The translations under genes were made by a program, and so were the position numbers. A DNA stretch of 64,000 bases from Chryseomicrobium palamuruense (GTDB lineage: Bacteria; Bacillota; Bacilli; Bacillales_A; Planococcaceae), in NCBI RefSeq assembly GCF_042649045.1, contig NZ_JBHSEF010000026.1:186001-250000 (forward strand), read 5' to 3'. Within the stretch, counting starts at the first letter, position 1; every line of letters begins with the position of its first letter. The notes beneath the pieces are model-generated. The model had not been told where the DNA came from. It did no database searches and saw nothing but the letters and a program-made list of their open reading frames with translations. Shown here piece by piece: positions 33,166 to 42,735 of the stretch.

Positions 33166-34317
33166 ATGAACCGAATTTATTTAGATCACGCAGCCACTTC
33201 TCCAGTTCACCCGGAAGTGGTTTCCGTGCTTACTGAGATGTATACTCATCACTTCGGGAATGCGTCGAGTATTCACGAGACCGGTCGAGCAGCGCGAAAG
33301 GAACTGGACCGTGCCCGTGAAATTCTCGCGCACTCCATTGGTGCGCATTCAAATGAAATCATCCTCACGAGTGGGGGAACGGAAGCGGATAACTTGGCCA
33401 TTTTAGGTGCGGTATATGCCTCTCAGGAGAGAGGGAAGCATATTATTACGTCTGCTATTGAACATCATGCTGTATTACATGCATGCGAATATCTGGAAAA
33501 GCAAGGTTTTGAAATCACCTATTTACCTGTGACGAAGAATGGCTTTGTGGAAGTAGAATCACTTGAGAAAGCTCTTCGCGATGACACGATTCTAGTGACC
33601 ATTATGTACGGAAACAATGAAGTCGGTACGGTTCAACCGATTAAAGAGCTTGCGGCTCTCGTGAAAGACCATCAAGCTCTGTTCCATACAGATGCTGTCC
33701 AAGCGTACGGTACACTTGAAATCGATGTAAAAGAACTTGGTGTCGATTTACTAAGTACTAGTGCGCATAAAATCAACGGGCCTAAAGGTGTCGGTTTCTT
33801 GTTTCAAAAAGCAGGAACGAAACTTCGCCCACTCGCTCACGGTGGTCAACAAGAACGTAAGCGTCGAGCAGGTACGGAAGCTTTACCACTTGCTGCAGGA
33901 TTTGCAAAAGCGATAGAACTAAAATCGAATGAGTTGTTAAAATCACAACTCGCACTTGAGAGTCTCAAACAGCATTTTCTAGAGGAACTCACAAAACATG
34001 GTGTATCCTACACAAAAAATGTGACGGTAGGAAAAGAGCTTCCGCATATTACGAATATCTTTTTCCCGGGAACGGATATAGAGACGTTCCTTATCCAGCT
34101 CGACCTTGCAGGAATTGATGCATCCAGTGGCTCTGCATGTACGGCGGGCTCCGTAGATCCCTCTCATGTCCTTGTAGCGATGTTTGGTGAGGACGCAGAG
34201 CAACTACGCTCGTCTGTTCGTTTTAGTTTTGGCTTTGGAACAACGAAAGAACAGCTAACTCTAGCTGTAGAAAAAATTGCTGGTGCTATAAATAAACCAG
34301 CATCGATATGGAAGTGA
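33166..34317 (+). CDS. iscS: Cysteine desulfurase (IscS/NifS type) for tRNA thiolation
   Basis: 383 residues, PLP-dependent. N-terminus MNRIYLDHAATSPVHPEV, TSGGTEADNLAI, IMYGNNEVGT, the PLP lysine in STSAHKINGPKG, and the catalytic Cys loop ASSGSACTAGSVDPSHV. It transfers sulfur as persulfide. The next gene, mnmA, is the expected acceptor for 2-thiouridine, matching the yrvO-mnmA pair of B. subtilis. ATG 33166 follows AGGAGAG. Confidence 0.95.
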   Translation: MNRIYLDHAATSPVHPEVVSVLTEMYTHHFGNASSIHETGRAARKELDRAREILAHSIGAHSNEIILTSGGTEADNLAILGAVYASQERGKHIITSAIEHHAVLHACEYLEKQGFEITYLPVTKNGFVEVESLEKALRDDTILVTIMYGNNEVGTVQPIKELAALVKDHQALFHTDAVQAYGTLEIDVKELGVDLLSTSAHKINGPKGVGFLFQKAGTKLRPLAHGGQQERKRRAGTEALPLAAGFAKAIELKSNELLKSQLALESLKQHFLEELTKHGVSYTKNVTVGKELPHITNIFFPGTDIETFLIQLDLAGIDASSGSACTAGSVDPSHVLVAMFGEDAEQLRSSVRFSFGFGTTKEQLTLAVEKIAGAINKPASIWK

Positions 34318-34322
34318 TTGAA

Positions 34323-35435
34323 ATGACAGAAACTAAAGGCAAACGCGTCGTGATCGGCATGTCCGGTGGAGTCGATTCCTCTGTCGCCGCCTATTTATTA
34401 AAAGAACAAGGATACGATGTCATTGGAATCTTTATGAAGAACTGGGACGACACCGATGAAAACGGGGTATGTACAGCGACAGAAGACTATGATGATGTTA
34501 TTAAAGTATGTAACCAAATCGGCATTCCCTACTATGCAGTTAACTTTGAGAAACAATACTGGGATAAAGTATTTACGTACTTCCTAGATGAATACAAAGC
34601 TGGAAGAACACCGAATCCAGACGTCATGTGTAACAAAGAAATTAAATTTAAAGCATTTCTTGAACATGCGTTAGCACTTGGCGCGGACTATTTGGCAACA
34701 GGCCACTATGCGCGTGTCGAAGAACGAGATGGTTCAGTTCGTATGCTTCGTGGTGTCGATACCAACAAGGATCAAACCTATTTCTTGAACCAATTGACAC
34801 AAGAACAGTTGAAACATGTGCTGTTCCCAATCGGAGAACTTGAAAAGAAGCGTGTTCGTGAGATTGCCCTGGAACAAGGTCTTGCTACGGCTACGAAAAA
34901 AGATTCAACGGGAATTTGTTTCATTGGGGAACGTGACTTTAAGACCTTCTTAAGCGGTTTCCTTCCTGCTCAACCTGGTACTATGGAAACGATGGACGGA
35001 AAAATCGTCGGTAAACATGATGGATTGATGTACTACACAATCGGTCAACGTCATGGTCTAGGCATAGGTGGCGCGGGAGATCCGTGGTTTGTCGTCGGGA
35101 AAGACTTGAAGCGTAATGTGCTCTATGTAGGTCAAAGCGCGCAAAATGAAGCCTTGTACTCGACTAGCCTTATTGCTGAGCACATATCTTTTACCACTCC
35201 GGAAGAAAAGCCGCAGGAATTCCGCTGCACCGCAAAATTCCGTTACCGTCAACAAGATACAGGCGTGACAGTAAAGCTGCTTGAAAACAATCGTGCAGAG
35301 GTCATCTTTGATGAACCTGTTCGTTCAATCACGCCAGGACAAGCAGTTGTCTTTTATCAAGATGATGAATGTCTAGGTGGCGGAACGATTGACCATGTAT
35401 TTAAAGATGAAAAACGATTAGACTATGTAGGGTAG
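34323..35435 (+). CDS. mnmA: MnmA, tRNA 2-thiouridylase
   Basis: 370 residues. The PP-loop is VVIGMSGGVDSSVAAYLL. The catalytic cysteines lie in NPDVMCNKEIKF and STGICFIGERDF, and YYTIGQRHGLGIGG belongs to the C-terminal region. MnmA thiolates U34 of tRNA for Lys, Glu and Gln using sulfur from the upstream desulfurase. ATG 34323 with GGAAGTGA upstream is preferred over the in-frame ATG at 34308 inside iscS. Confidence 0.97.
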   Translation: MTETKGKRVVIGMSGGVDSSVAAYLLKEQGYDVIGIFMKNWDDTDENGVCTATEDYDDVIKVCNQIGIPYYAVNFEKQYWDKVFTYFLDEYKAGRTPNPDVMCNKEIKFKAFLEHALALGADYLATGHYARVEERDGSVRMLRGVDTNKDQTYFLNQLTQEQLKHVLFPIGELEKKRVREIALEQGLATATKKDSTGICFIGERDFKTFLSGFLPAQPGTMETMDGKIVGKHDGLMYYTIGQRHGLGIGGAGDPWFVVGKDLKRNVLYVGQSAQNEALYSTSLIAEHISFTTPEEKPQEFRCTAKFRYRQQDTGVTVKLLENNRAEVIFDEPVRSITPGQAVVFYQDDECLGGGTIDHVFKDEKRLDYVG

Positions 35436-35443
35436 TGAAAACA

Positions 35444-36100
35444 ATGAACTGGAATGAACAAGGAATTCATGCGATGCATGCTGGCGACTATGAAGACGCA
35501 GCACAAGCATTTACAAAAGCGATCGAAGAGAATCCTTCGGACGAAGTCGGCTATATTAATTTCGGGAATCTGCTTGCGATTCTTGGAGACACGGAGCGGG
35601 CAGAGCGCTTCTTCCAAAAAGCGATCACAGTGAACGAGGAAGCAGCGACTGCCTATTACGGTCTTGCGAATTTGTATTACAATGCTGAGCGATTCGAAGA
35701 AGCAGCGAAACTTTATGAAAAGGCGATTCGTTACAACCTAGAAGGGGCAGATGGTCATTATATGCTGTCTAAATCCCTTCAAATGACGGATCAATTGAAA
35801 CTTGCGCTTCCTTATGCGCAGCGTGCCGCTGAACTTTCACCGGAGGATGATGAAATCGCTTTACACTTTGGCATCCTTCTCGCGTCTCAAGAGTTGTTTG
35901 CAGAAGCAAAACCTCTGTTCGAACAACTCCTTAATCGCACTGAGGAAAATGCGGATGCGCACTATAATATGGGAGTCCTTCTCGCACTTACGGAAGAAGA
36001 TGCAGCTCCTGCACTTGCTCATTTTGAGCGTGCTCTTGAAATCGAACCTGGCTATGATCAGGCAAAATATATGGCAGACATGATTAAGTTACGCAATTAA
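35444..36100 (+). CDS. Tetratricopeptide-repeat protein (YrrB type)
   Basis: 218 residues made almost entirely of TPR units of about 34 residues (GDYEDAAQAFTKAIEENPSD, GDTERAERFFQKAITVN, ERFEEAAKLYEKAIRYN, and so on). It is soluble, with no signal peptide, and is likely a scaffold for protein-protein contacts. It sits between mnmA and recD2 as yrrB does in B. subtilis; the partner is unknown. GTG 35435, overlapping the mnmA stop, is an alternative start to ATG 35444. Confidence 0.88.
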   Translation: MNWNEQGIHAMHAGDYEDAAQAFTKAIEENPSDEVGYINFGNLLAILGDTERAERFFQKAITVNEEAATAYYGLANLYYNAERFEEAAKLYEKAIRYNLEGADGHYMLSKSLQMTDQLKLALPYAQRAAELSPEDDEIALHFGILLASQELFAEAKPLFEQLLNRTEENADAHYNMGVLLALTEEDAAPALAHFERALEIEPGYDQAKYMADMIKLRN

Positions 36101-36116
36101 ATCTGGAGGCGATTGG

Positions 36117-38504
36117 ATGACTGAACGAAATGAAGACAAATTGTTTATTTCGGGCCGTCCGATTGTCTCCATTTTTCATAATGAAGATAATCTGTACTCG
36201 ATACTAAAAGTGAAAATCAAGTCGACTAATACGACCTATACCGATAAAGAGGGAATTGTGGTCGGTTATTTTCCGAAGCTTTCATCTGATGAAAGTTATA
36301 CATTTTATGGCCAGTTAAAAAATCATCCCCGCTATGGTCAACAATTTACAGTCGATACGTTTGTTCGTGAAAAGCCGGATTCCGTGAAAGGCGTCGTACA
36401 CTATTTATCGTCCGACTTATTTCCGGGGATTGGTCCAAAAACCGCACAAACCATTGTGAAGAAACTAGGTGAGAATGCCTTGCAACTCATCCTAGATGAT
36501 CCAGGCAGTTTAGATAAAGTGCCACGACTAGCTCGTGAGAAAAAAGAAGTCATTATTAAAGGGCTTCAAGAAAATCACGGGATGGAGCGCATTATGGTGC
36601 AGCTAAACGAATGGGGATTCGGCCCTCAACTGTCTATGAAAATCTACCAGATCTACCGCGAGGAGACACTCCAAAAACTTCACGATAATCCCTATCGATT
36701 GATTGAAGATGTGGAAGGCGTCGGTTTTGGCCGGGCAGACGAACTGGGGTTGCAACTAGGGATCGAAGGGGTACATAGCGACCGATTAAAAGCAGGTATA
36801 TTGTACTTACTCAATCAGGCATCTCTATCAGAAGGGCATATCTTTATGCCAACCGAACGTTTACTGGAAGATGTGAAGATGCTTCTAGAGAAGTCACAGC
36901 TAGTCGAAATCCATTATGATGCGCTAGCTCAAGCTGTCATTGAGCTTGGTGAAGAGAGCAAGATTGTTGTAGAGCAGAACCGAATCTATATGCCATCTCT
37001 CTATTTCTCCGAAGTAGGTATTGCCACGAAGACCGAACGATTACTTCAATCGAAGTTTAAAGGGTTCAAGAAAAAAGATATTGAAACCTCGCTCTCAGCA
37101 GTCGAAGAAGATTTCGGCGTGACCTATGCGCCTACGCAACGAAAAGCGATAGAGATGGCTCTGAATCATCAAATTTCAATTTTAACGGGAGGGCCAGGGA
37201 CGGGGAAGACAACGGTAGTGCGAGCTATTGTCGAACTTTATGCGGAACTAAATGGACTTTCACTTGATCCAAAAGAGTGGTCAAAAGAAGGGAAGCCATT
37301 CCCGATTGCACTTGCTGCGCCGACCGGTCGAGCTGCAAAACGGTTAAGCGAATCAACAGGATTACCTGCTATGACGATTCACCGACTTCTCGGATTCACA
37401 GGCCAAGACGATGAGGATGCTGAAGGACGTCCAGTAGAAGCAAATCTCATTATTATTGATGAGACATCGATGCTTGACTGCTGGCTCGCGCATCAGTTAT
37501 TAAAAGCCGTTCCTGAAGACTCTCAACTCGTACTTGTTGGAGACCAAGACCAGTTGCCACCAGTAGGACCTGGCCAAGTACTAAAAGACCTCCTTACAAG
37601 TGGACGACTTCCGGTCGTGGAACTGCAGGATATATATAGACAAGCAGATGGGTCGTCCATTATCGAGCTTGCCCATGCGATGAAGGGCGGAAAAACAACG
37701 GATGACTTGTTGAAGAAAACGAAAGATCGTTCGTTTATTCCCGCTTCTGCGAATCAAATTCCAAAAGTCATTGAACAAGTGGTTTCGAGTGCCATGGCCA
37801 AAGGCTTTACCATCCGAGATTTGCAAGTCCTTGCCCCGATGTACCGGGGACCTGCTGGGATTGATGCGCTGAATAAAATGATTCAAGAAATGGTCAATCC
37901 CAATCCAGACGGGTCTCGCAAGGAAATGGTCTTTGGAGACACCGTTTACCGGATCGGTGACAAAGTGTTGCAACTTGTGAACCAGCCGGAATCGAATGTC
38001 TTCAACGGGGACATGGGAGAAGTCATCAGCATTTTCAAAGCGTCTGAGAACGTGGAGAAAAAAGAGCTGATGATTGTATCCTTCGATGGAATTGAAGTGA
38101 CGTACGAGAAATCTGAACTTCCTCAGCTGACTTTAGCGTACTGTTGTTCCGTGCATAAATCGCAAGGTAGTGAGTTCTCGATGGTCATTTTACCGGTCAC
38201 TCGAGGGTATATGAAGATGCTTCGTCGGAATTTATTGTACACAGCGATCACACGAGCGAAGAATTATTTGATTTTATGTGGAGATCCGCAAGCTTTCCAG
38301 ATTGGCATTGAACGAAACGATGACAATCTTCGTTTTACAACCCTAATTGAACGGTTATCCCCAGATGCGGTCCCACTAGAGGAAGTAGAGGGTGAAGAAC
38401 TCGAGCTGGTCTTGTCCCCTGAAACCATTGACCGCATTCATCCGCTGGTTGGGATGGAAGGGGTCTCTCCGCAAGATTTTATGACGGTGGAGATTGACAG
38501 ATGA
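36117..38504 (+). CDS. recD2: RecD2, SF1B 5'-3' DNA helicase
   Basis: 795 residues. The N-terminal OB/HhH region (FPGIGPKTAQTIVKKLG) marks the RecD2 subfamily that works without RecBC. Helicase motifs follow: Walker A LTGGPGTGKTTVV, AAPTGRAAKRL, IIIDETSMLD, VGDQDQLPPVGPG, and motif VI-like YCCSVHKSQGSEFSMV with LLYTAITRAKN. It supports fork integrity and mismatch repair. ATG 36117 follows GGAGGCGATT. It corresponds to yrrC of B. subtilis. Confidence 0.96.
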   Translation: MTERNEDKLFISGRPIVSIFHNEDNLYSILKVKIKSTNTTYTDKEGIVVGYFPKLSSDESYTFYGQLKNHPRYGQQFTVDTFVREKPDSVKGVVHYLSSDLFPGIGPKTAQTIVKKLGENALQLILDDPGSLDKVPRLAREKKEVIIKGLQENHGMERIMVQLNEWGFGPQLSMKIYQIYREETLQKLHDNPYRLIEDVEGVGFGRADELGLQLGIEGVHSDRLKAGILYLLNQASLSEGHIFMPTERLLEDVKMLLEKSQLVEIHYDALAQAVIELGEESKIVVEQNRIYMPSLYFSEVGIATKTERLLQSKFKGFKKKDIETSLSAVEEDFGVTYAPTQRKAIEMALNHQISILTGGPGTGKTTVVRAIVELYAELNGLSLDPKEWSKEGKPFPIALAAPTGRAAKRLSESTGLPAMTIHRLLGFTGQDDEDAEGRPVEANLIIIDETSMLDCWLAHQLLKAVPEDSQLVLVGDQDQLPPVGPGQVLKDLLTSGRLPVVELQDIYRQADGSSIIELAHAMKGGKTTDDLLKKTKDRSFIPASANQIPKVIEQVVSSAMAKGFTIRDLQVLAPMYRGPAGIDALNKMIQEMVNPNPDGSRKEMVFGDTVYRIGDKVLQLVNQPESNVFNGDMGEVISIFKASENVEKKELMIVSFDGIEVTYEKSELPQLTLAYCCSVHKSQGSEFSMVILPVTRGYMKMLRRNLLYTAITRAKNYLILCGDPQAFQIGIERNDDNLRFTTLIERLSPDAVPLEEVEGEELELVLSPETIDRIHPLVGMEGVSPQDFMTVEIDR

Positions 38505-38534
38505 AACTGTATTTCGGTATGATGGATGACAGAA

Positions 38535-38764
38535 TAGACAATACGATGACGAAATAAGTAGAGGCAAAACCCGTTCAGAAAGAAGCTCCTAGGCTGGAAG
38601 AGCTTTCGGAAGTGTGTCCTTGAAAGCTGCTTCCGAGTGCAGACTAAAACCTGCCGTCCACGCCGCGTTAAGGCAAATTGAGATGCAAAACCATGTTTTG
38701 CAACTTAGGGTGGTACCGCGAATGCAGAGCTTTCGTCCCTTTGGGGATGAAGGCTTTTTTATTT
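38535..38764 (+). promoter_or_regulatory. T-box riboswitch upstream of alaS
   Basis: AGGGTGGTACCGCG (38707-38720) is the T-box sequence. The terminator GCTTTCGTCCC / GGGATGAAGGC (38729-38754) with a T run to about 38762 follows. Stem I starts near GACGAAATAAGTAGAGGC (about 38546). It should sense uncharged tRNA-Ala; the specifier codon was not fixed by eye. It fills the recD2-alaS gap. Confidence 0.92.
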
Positions 38765-38794
38765 GTCATTATTTCAATTTAAGGAGGAATTTTC

Positions 38795-41422
38795 ATGAAA
38801 CACCTATCCGGAAACGATATCCGCAGACTGTATTTGGAATTCTTTATTGAAAAAGGGCACCGTGTCGAGCCAAGTGCACCGCTTGTCCCGATCAATGATC
38901 CGTCTCTACTGTGGATCAACAGTGGAGTCGCAACACTAAAGAAATATTTTGATGGTCGCGTGATTCCAGAAAATCCACGGATCACGAACGCGCAAAAGTC
39001 AATTCGCACAAACGATATCGAGAATGTCGGAAAGACTGCACGTCACCATACATTCTTTGAAATGCTCGGGAACTTCTCGATTGGCGATTACTTCAAACAA
39101 GAAGCGATTCACTATGCATGGGAATTCTTAACAGACAAGAAGTGGATGGGCTTTGATCCAGAACTTCTCTCTGTGACCGTTCACCCTGAAGATGAAGAAG
39201 CGTATGCTATTTGGCGTGACGAAGTAGGTGTACCAGAAGAACGTATCATTCGTTTAGAAGGAAACTTCTGGGATATTGGGGAAGGTCCAAGTGGCCCGAA
39301 CTCTGAGATTTTCTATGATCGTGGTGAGAAATATGGAAACGATCTATCCGATCCGGAATTGTATCCGGGTGGAGAAAACGAGCGCTATTTAGAAATTTGG
39401 AACTTAGTGTTCTCTCAGTTCAACCATAATCCAGATCATACCTACACGCCGCTTCCAAAACAAAATATTGATACGGGAATGGGACTTGAGCGTATCACAT
39501 CGGTTGTGCAAGACGTGCCGACGAACTTTGATACGGACCTATTCTTACCAATTATTCGCAAGACAGAAGATATTAGTGGCAAGGCATATGGTGATTCGGC
39601 TGAACAAGACGTGGCATTTAAGGTCATCGCAGACCATATTCGTACGGTTGCGTTCGCGATTGGTGATGGAGCTCTCCCATCAAATGAAGGTCGTGGGTAT
39701 GTATTACGTCGCTTACTGCGCCGCGCCGTTCGGTTCGCGAAACAACTCGGCATTGAAAAGCCTTTCCTTGTGGACCTTGTGCCAATCGTTGGGGAATTAA
39801 TGGAAGTGTTCTATCCGGAAGTAAAGCAAAAAGAAGCATTCATCATGCGTGTTATTAAATCGGAAGAGGAGCGTTTCCATGAGACGCTAGCTGATGGCTT
39901 AGCGATTCTTTCACGTGCTGTTGAAGAACAAAAGTCACAGGGGTCAACGGTTGTTCCTGGAACAACGGTGTTTACTCTTTATGACACTTATGGCTTCCCA
40001 GTGGAACTGACAGAAGAGTATGCGGAAGAATCCGGAATGACAATTGATCAAGCTGGCTTTGAAGCAGAAATGGACGGACAACGTACACGTGCACGTGCTG
40101 CTCGTCAGAATGTCGATTCCATGCAAGTACAGTCCGAAGTGTTTGCTTCCATTCAAGACGCTAGCGAATTCGTTGGCTATGACCACTTGAAAACGATCGG
40201 TAAAGTGACAACAATTGTTCACGGAGCTGGAATTGTAAATTCCGCAACAGAAGGCGATGAAGTGAAACTGGTCCTTGACCGCACACCTTTCTATGCAGAA
40301 AGTGGTGGTCAGATTGCGGATGTTGGTACGATTTCGAACGATCGCTTCTCTGGTGTAGTAAAAGACGTTCAAAAAGCGCCGAATGGTCAGAACTTGCATA
40401 CAGTGATCATCACTTCAGGTGAACTGTCGGTAGGTGCAGATGTTACAGCTGAAGTCGATCCAGAGTTACGTGGTAAGACGATTAAAAATCACTCCGCGAC
40501 GCACTTGTTGCATCAAGCGCTGAAAGACATCTTAGGGACACATGTCAACCAAGCTGGTTCATATGTTGGTCCGGATCGCCTACGGTTTGATTTCTCTCAT
40601 TTTGGGCAAGCTACGAAAGAAGAGCTTGAGCAAGTAGAGCGTATCGTCAACGAAAAGATTTGGGCTTCTACGCCGGTCGAGACAGGTTATCATTCCATTG
40701 ATGAAGCGAAAAAACGCGGCGCTATGGCACTCTTTGGTGAAAAGTATGGCGATATTGTGCGTGTGGTCGAGATGGGTGACTATTCTCTTGAGCTTTGTGG
40801 TGGATGTCACGTGTCTACGACAGCAGAAATTGGCATTTTCAAAATTGTATCTGAAGGCGGAATTGGAGCAGGGACTCGCCGAATCGAAGCTGTGACAGGC
40901 CAAGCAGCTTATGAATTGATGAAAGAAGAGGAAGCGCGTCTTCAAGAGGCTGCTCAATTAATCAAAGCGCAACCAAAAGAGATTGTGACGAAAGTGCAGT
41001 CATTACTCACGGAAATGAAGTCTCTTCAAAAAGAAAACGAATCGCTTTCTGCAAAACTTTCAAGCAACCAGGCAGGCGACTTATTATCTTCCGTTCGAGA
41101 CGTCAATGGCGTGTCTGTTTTAACAGCGAAAGTGGAGGCAAAAGATAATAATCAACTGCGTCAACTCGTGGATGACTTGAAACAAAAACTGTCTTCAGGT
41201 GTGGTGGTGTTGGGGGCAGTATCAGGTGAGAAAGTGATGATTGCTGCGGGTGTCACAAAAGATCTTGCAGGTTCTCGTGCACATGCTGGAGAACTAGCGA
41301 AATTCGTTGCAGAACAGTGTGGTGGAAAAGGCGGTGGTCGTCCTGATTTTGCGATGGCTGGTGCAAAAGACGCAGGCGAACTCGCAAAAGCACTTGAATC
41401 TGTTGGCGCTATGGTGAAATAA
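38795..41422 (+). CDS. alaS: Alanyl-tRNA synthetase
   Basis: 875 residues. Class II core (HTFFEMLGNFSIGDYFK, DTGMGLERI, GRGYVLRRLLRRAVRFA), then the editing domain with zinc ligands HSATHLLHQAL and CGGCHVSTTAEIG, and the C-terminal C-Ala domain (GGKGGGRPDFAMAG). ATG 38795 follows TAAGGAGGAATTTTC. Regulated by the T-box immediately upstream. Confidence 0.98.
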   Translation: MKHLSGNDIRRLYLEFFIEKGHRVEPSAPLVPINDPSLLWINSGVATLKKYFDGRVIPENPRITNAQKSIRTNDIENVGKTARHHTFFEMLGNFSIGDYFKQEAIHYAWEFLTDKKWMGFDPELLSVTVHPEDEEAYAIWRDEVGVPEERIIRLEGNFWDIGEGPSGPNSEIFYDRGEKYGNDLSDPELYPGGENERYLEIWNLVFSQFNHNPDHTYTPLPKQNIDTGMGLERITSVVQDVPTNFDTDLFLPIIRKTEDISGKAYGDSAEQDVAFKVIADHIRTVAFAIGDGALPSNEGRGYVLRRLLRRAVRFAKQLGIEKPFLVDLVPIVGELMEVFYPEVKQKEAFIMRVIKSEEERFHETLADGLAILSRAVEEQKSQGSTVVPGTTVFTLYDTYGFPVELTEEYAEESGMTIDQAGFEAEMDGQRTRARAARQNVDSMQVQSEVFASIQDASEFVGYDHLKTIGKVTTIVHGAGIVNSATEGDEVKLVLDRTPFYAESGGQIADVGTISNDRFSGVVKDVQKAPNGQNLHTVIITSGELSVGADVTAEVDPELRGKTIKNHSATHLLHQALKDILGTHVNQAGSYVGPDRLRFDFSHFGQATKEELEQVERIVNEKIWASTPVETGYHSIDEAKKRGAMALFGEKYGDIVRVVEMGDYSLELCGGCHVSTTAEIGIFKIVSEGGIGAGTRRIEAVTGQAAYELMKEEEARLQEAAQLIKAQPKEIVTKVQSLLTEMKSLQKENESLSAKLSSNQAGDLLSSVRDVNGVSVLTAKVEAKDNNQLRQLVDDLKQKLSSGVVVLGAVSGEKVMIAAGVTKDLAGSRAHAGELAKFVAEQCGGKGGGRPDFAMAGAKDAGELAKALESVGAMVK

Positions 41423-41496
41423 GTTCCTTCTTTTTCCGACATGGGGTATACTAAATATACAGTTCCATGAGTTGGATAGGAAGGGTGTTGTTGAGA

Positions 41497-41766
41497 ATGG
41501 ATTCGTTTGACAAAACAATGAAATTCAGCGTTCAGGAAGAATCAATGGAAGAGGATGTCAAGCACGTGATGCTTCAGGTGCACGATGCTCTCGAAGAAAA
41601 GGGCTACAATGCGGTCAATCAGATTGTTGGTTATTTGCTTTCAGGGGACCCAGCCTATATTCCGCGCCACCAAGACGCCCGCAATCTCATCCGTAAATTG
41701 GAGAGAGATGAAATTCTCGAAGAGCTTGTGAAATTCTACATCCGAAATACAAAAGAGGACAACTAA
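41497..41766 (+). CDS. IreB-family regulatory phosphoprotein
   Basis: 89 residues: MDSFDKTMKFSVQEES, GYNAVNQIVGYLLSGDPAYI (in part), PRHQDARNLIRKLERDEILE. This is the conserved UPF0297/IreB family (yrzL). In Enterococcus IreB is phosphorylated by the IreK kinase. ATG 41497 matches the family start, and two TTG codons just upstream are possible alternatives. Its stop overlaps the ruvX start by one base (TAATG). Confidence 0.93.
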   Translation: MDSFDKTMKFSVQEESMEEDVKHVMLQVHDALEEKGYNAVNQIVGYLLSGDPAYIPRHQDARNLIRKLERDEILEELVKFYIRNTKEDN

Positions 41767-42185
41767 TGCGCAAAATGGGTTTAGACGTCGGAACACGGAC
41801 CGTAGGGGTCGCTATCAGCGATGCCCTTGGCTGGACCGCACAAGGAATTGAAACGATTAAGATTCATGAAGAAAACGGACAATTCGGTATGGAACGACTC
41901 GGTGAATTGATTGCCGAATATCAAGTGAGTGAAGTCGTTATCGGGTATCCAAAGAACATGAACAATACAATCGGGCCACGTGCAGAAGCCAGTGAACGTT
42001 TCGGCGATTTAATGAAACAGCAGTTTAGATTGCCAGTCGTCTATTGGGACGAACGATTAACGACGATGGCAGCAGACCGCATGCTGATTGACGCAGATGT
42101 CAGTCGCAAAAAGCGCAAGCAAGTCATTGATAAAATGGCGGCTGTGATGATTCTGCAAGGATATCTCGACAGTAAAAATAGATGA
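41766..42185 (+). CDS. ruvX: RuvX/YqgF-family RNase H-fold nuclease
   Basis: 139 residues. MGLDVGTRTVGVAISDALG carries the first catalytic Asp; VVIGYPKNMNNTIGPRAE and VVYWDERLTTMAAD complete the RNase H-like active site. Implicated in Holliday junction resolution and in 16S rRNA 5'-end maturation. It is in the invariant alaS-ireB-ruvX-DUF1292 order. Confidence 0.95.
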   Translation: MRKMGLDVGTRTVGVAISDALGWTAQGIETIKIHEENGQFGMERLGELIAEYQVSEVVIGYPKNMNNTIGPRAEASERFGDLMKQQFRLPVVYWDERLTTMAADRMLIDADVSRKKRKQVIDKMAAVMILQGYLDSKNR

Positions 42186-42195
42186 GGTGAATCAA

Positions 42196-42507
42196 ATGGA
42201 ACACGGACAAGAACATATCACAATCGTTGATGAAAACGGCAACGAGCAACTTTGTAATGTATTACTTACTTTTGAATCGGACGATTTCGGAAAGTCCTAC
42301 GTCCTATACTACCCAGTAAGTGCAGACGCAGAAGATGAAAATGAAGAAATCGAAATTCATGCATCCTCTTTCGTTCCTTCAGAAGATGGGACTGACGGCG
42401 AATTAATGCCGATTGAAACAGAAGAAGAGTGGGACATGATTGAGGAAACACTTGGTGCATTCCTTGATGAGCAAGAAGAAGACGAATACGGAATTACAGA
42501 AGAATAA
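42196..42507 (+). CDS. DUF1292 (YrzB) protein
   Basis: 103 residues, strongly acidic (many Glu and Asp). Family landmarks: HITIVDENGNEQLCNVL, FESDDFGKSYVLYYP, EIHASSFVP and EEWDMIEETLGAFL. Function unknown. ATG 42196 with GAGGTGA at the standard 5-nt spacing is chosen over GTG 42187. A terminator follows. Confidence 0.92.
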   Translation: MEHGQEHITIVDENGNEQLCNVLLTFESDDFGKSYVLYYPVSADAEDENEEIEIHASSFVPSEDGTDGELMPIETEEEWDMIEETLGAFLDEQEEDEYGITEE

Positions 42508-42515
42508 GTGCCAGA

Positions 42516-42545
42516 AAGCCCAGCCACAGTGCTGGGCTTTTTTGT
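42516..42545 (+). terminator. Terminator after DUF1292 gene
   Basis: AAGCCCAGC / GCTGGGCTT hairpin (42516-42524, 42531-42539) then TTTTTT. Confidence 0.9.
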
Positions 42546-42586
42546 TGGTGAAATCGGGTAGTGACTTTTATCATAGAAGGTAATTA

Positions 42587-42668
42587 GCGCACCAATCACT
42601 CCCGTTTCTACACTATACGACTAAATTCACCCTCTGCCCACTATAATCTAACTCAAATCGCACATTCT
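42587..42668. repeat. Very degenerate ~21-bp repeats upstream of mltG
   Basis: GCGCACCAAT (42587), CTACACTATA (from about 42608), CCCACTATAA (about 42636) and TCGCACATTC (42658) resemble the TCGCACCAGT units at 816-998, with spacings near 21, 28 and 22. A chance resemblance is possible. Confidence 0.35.
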
Positions 42669-42735
42669 AGAGACAATTGTAGACGAGCAAATGGGAGTTC
42701 TAGTATACTTACGAAAGATAAAGGGGGATTCCCAA

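Noticed and set aside
39944..40399. Long reverse-strand ORF inside alaS
   Set aside because: Shadow of a conserved coding frame; no ribosome binding site and no recognisable family.
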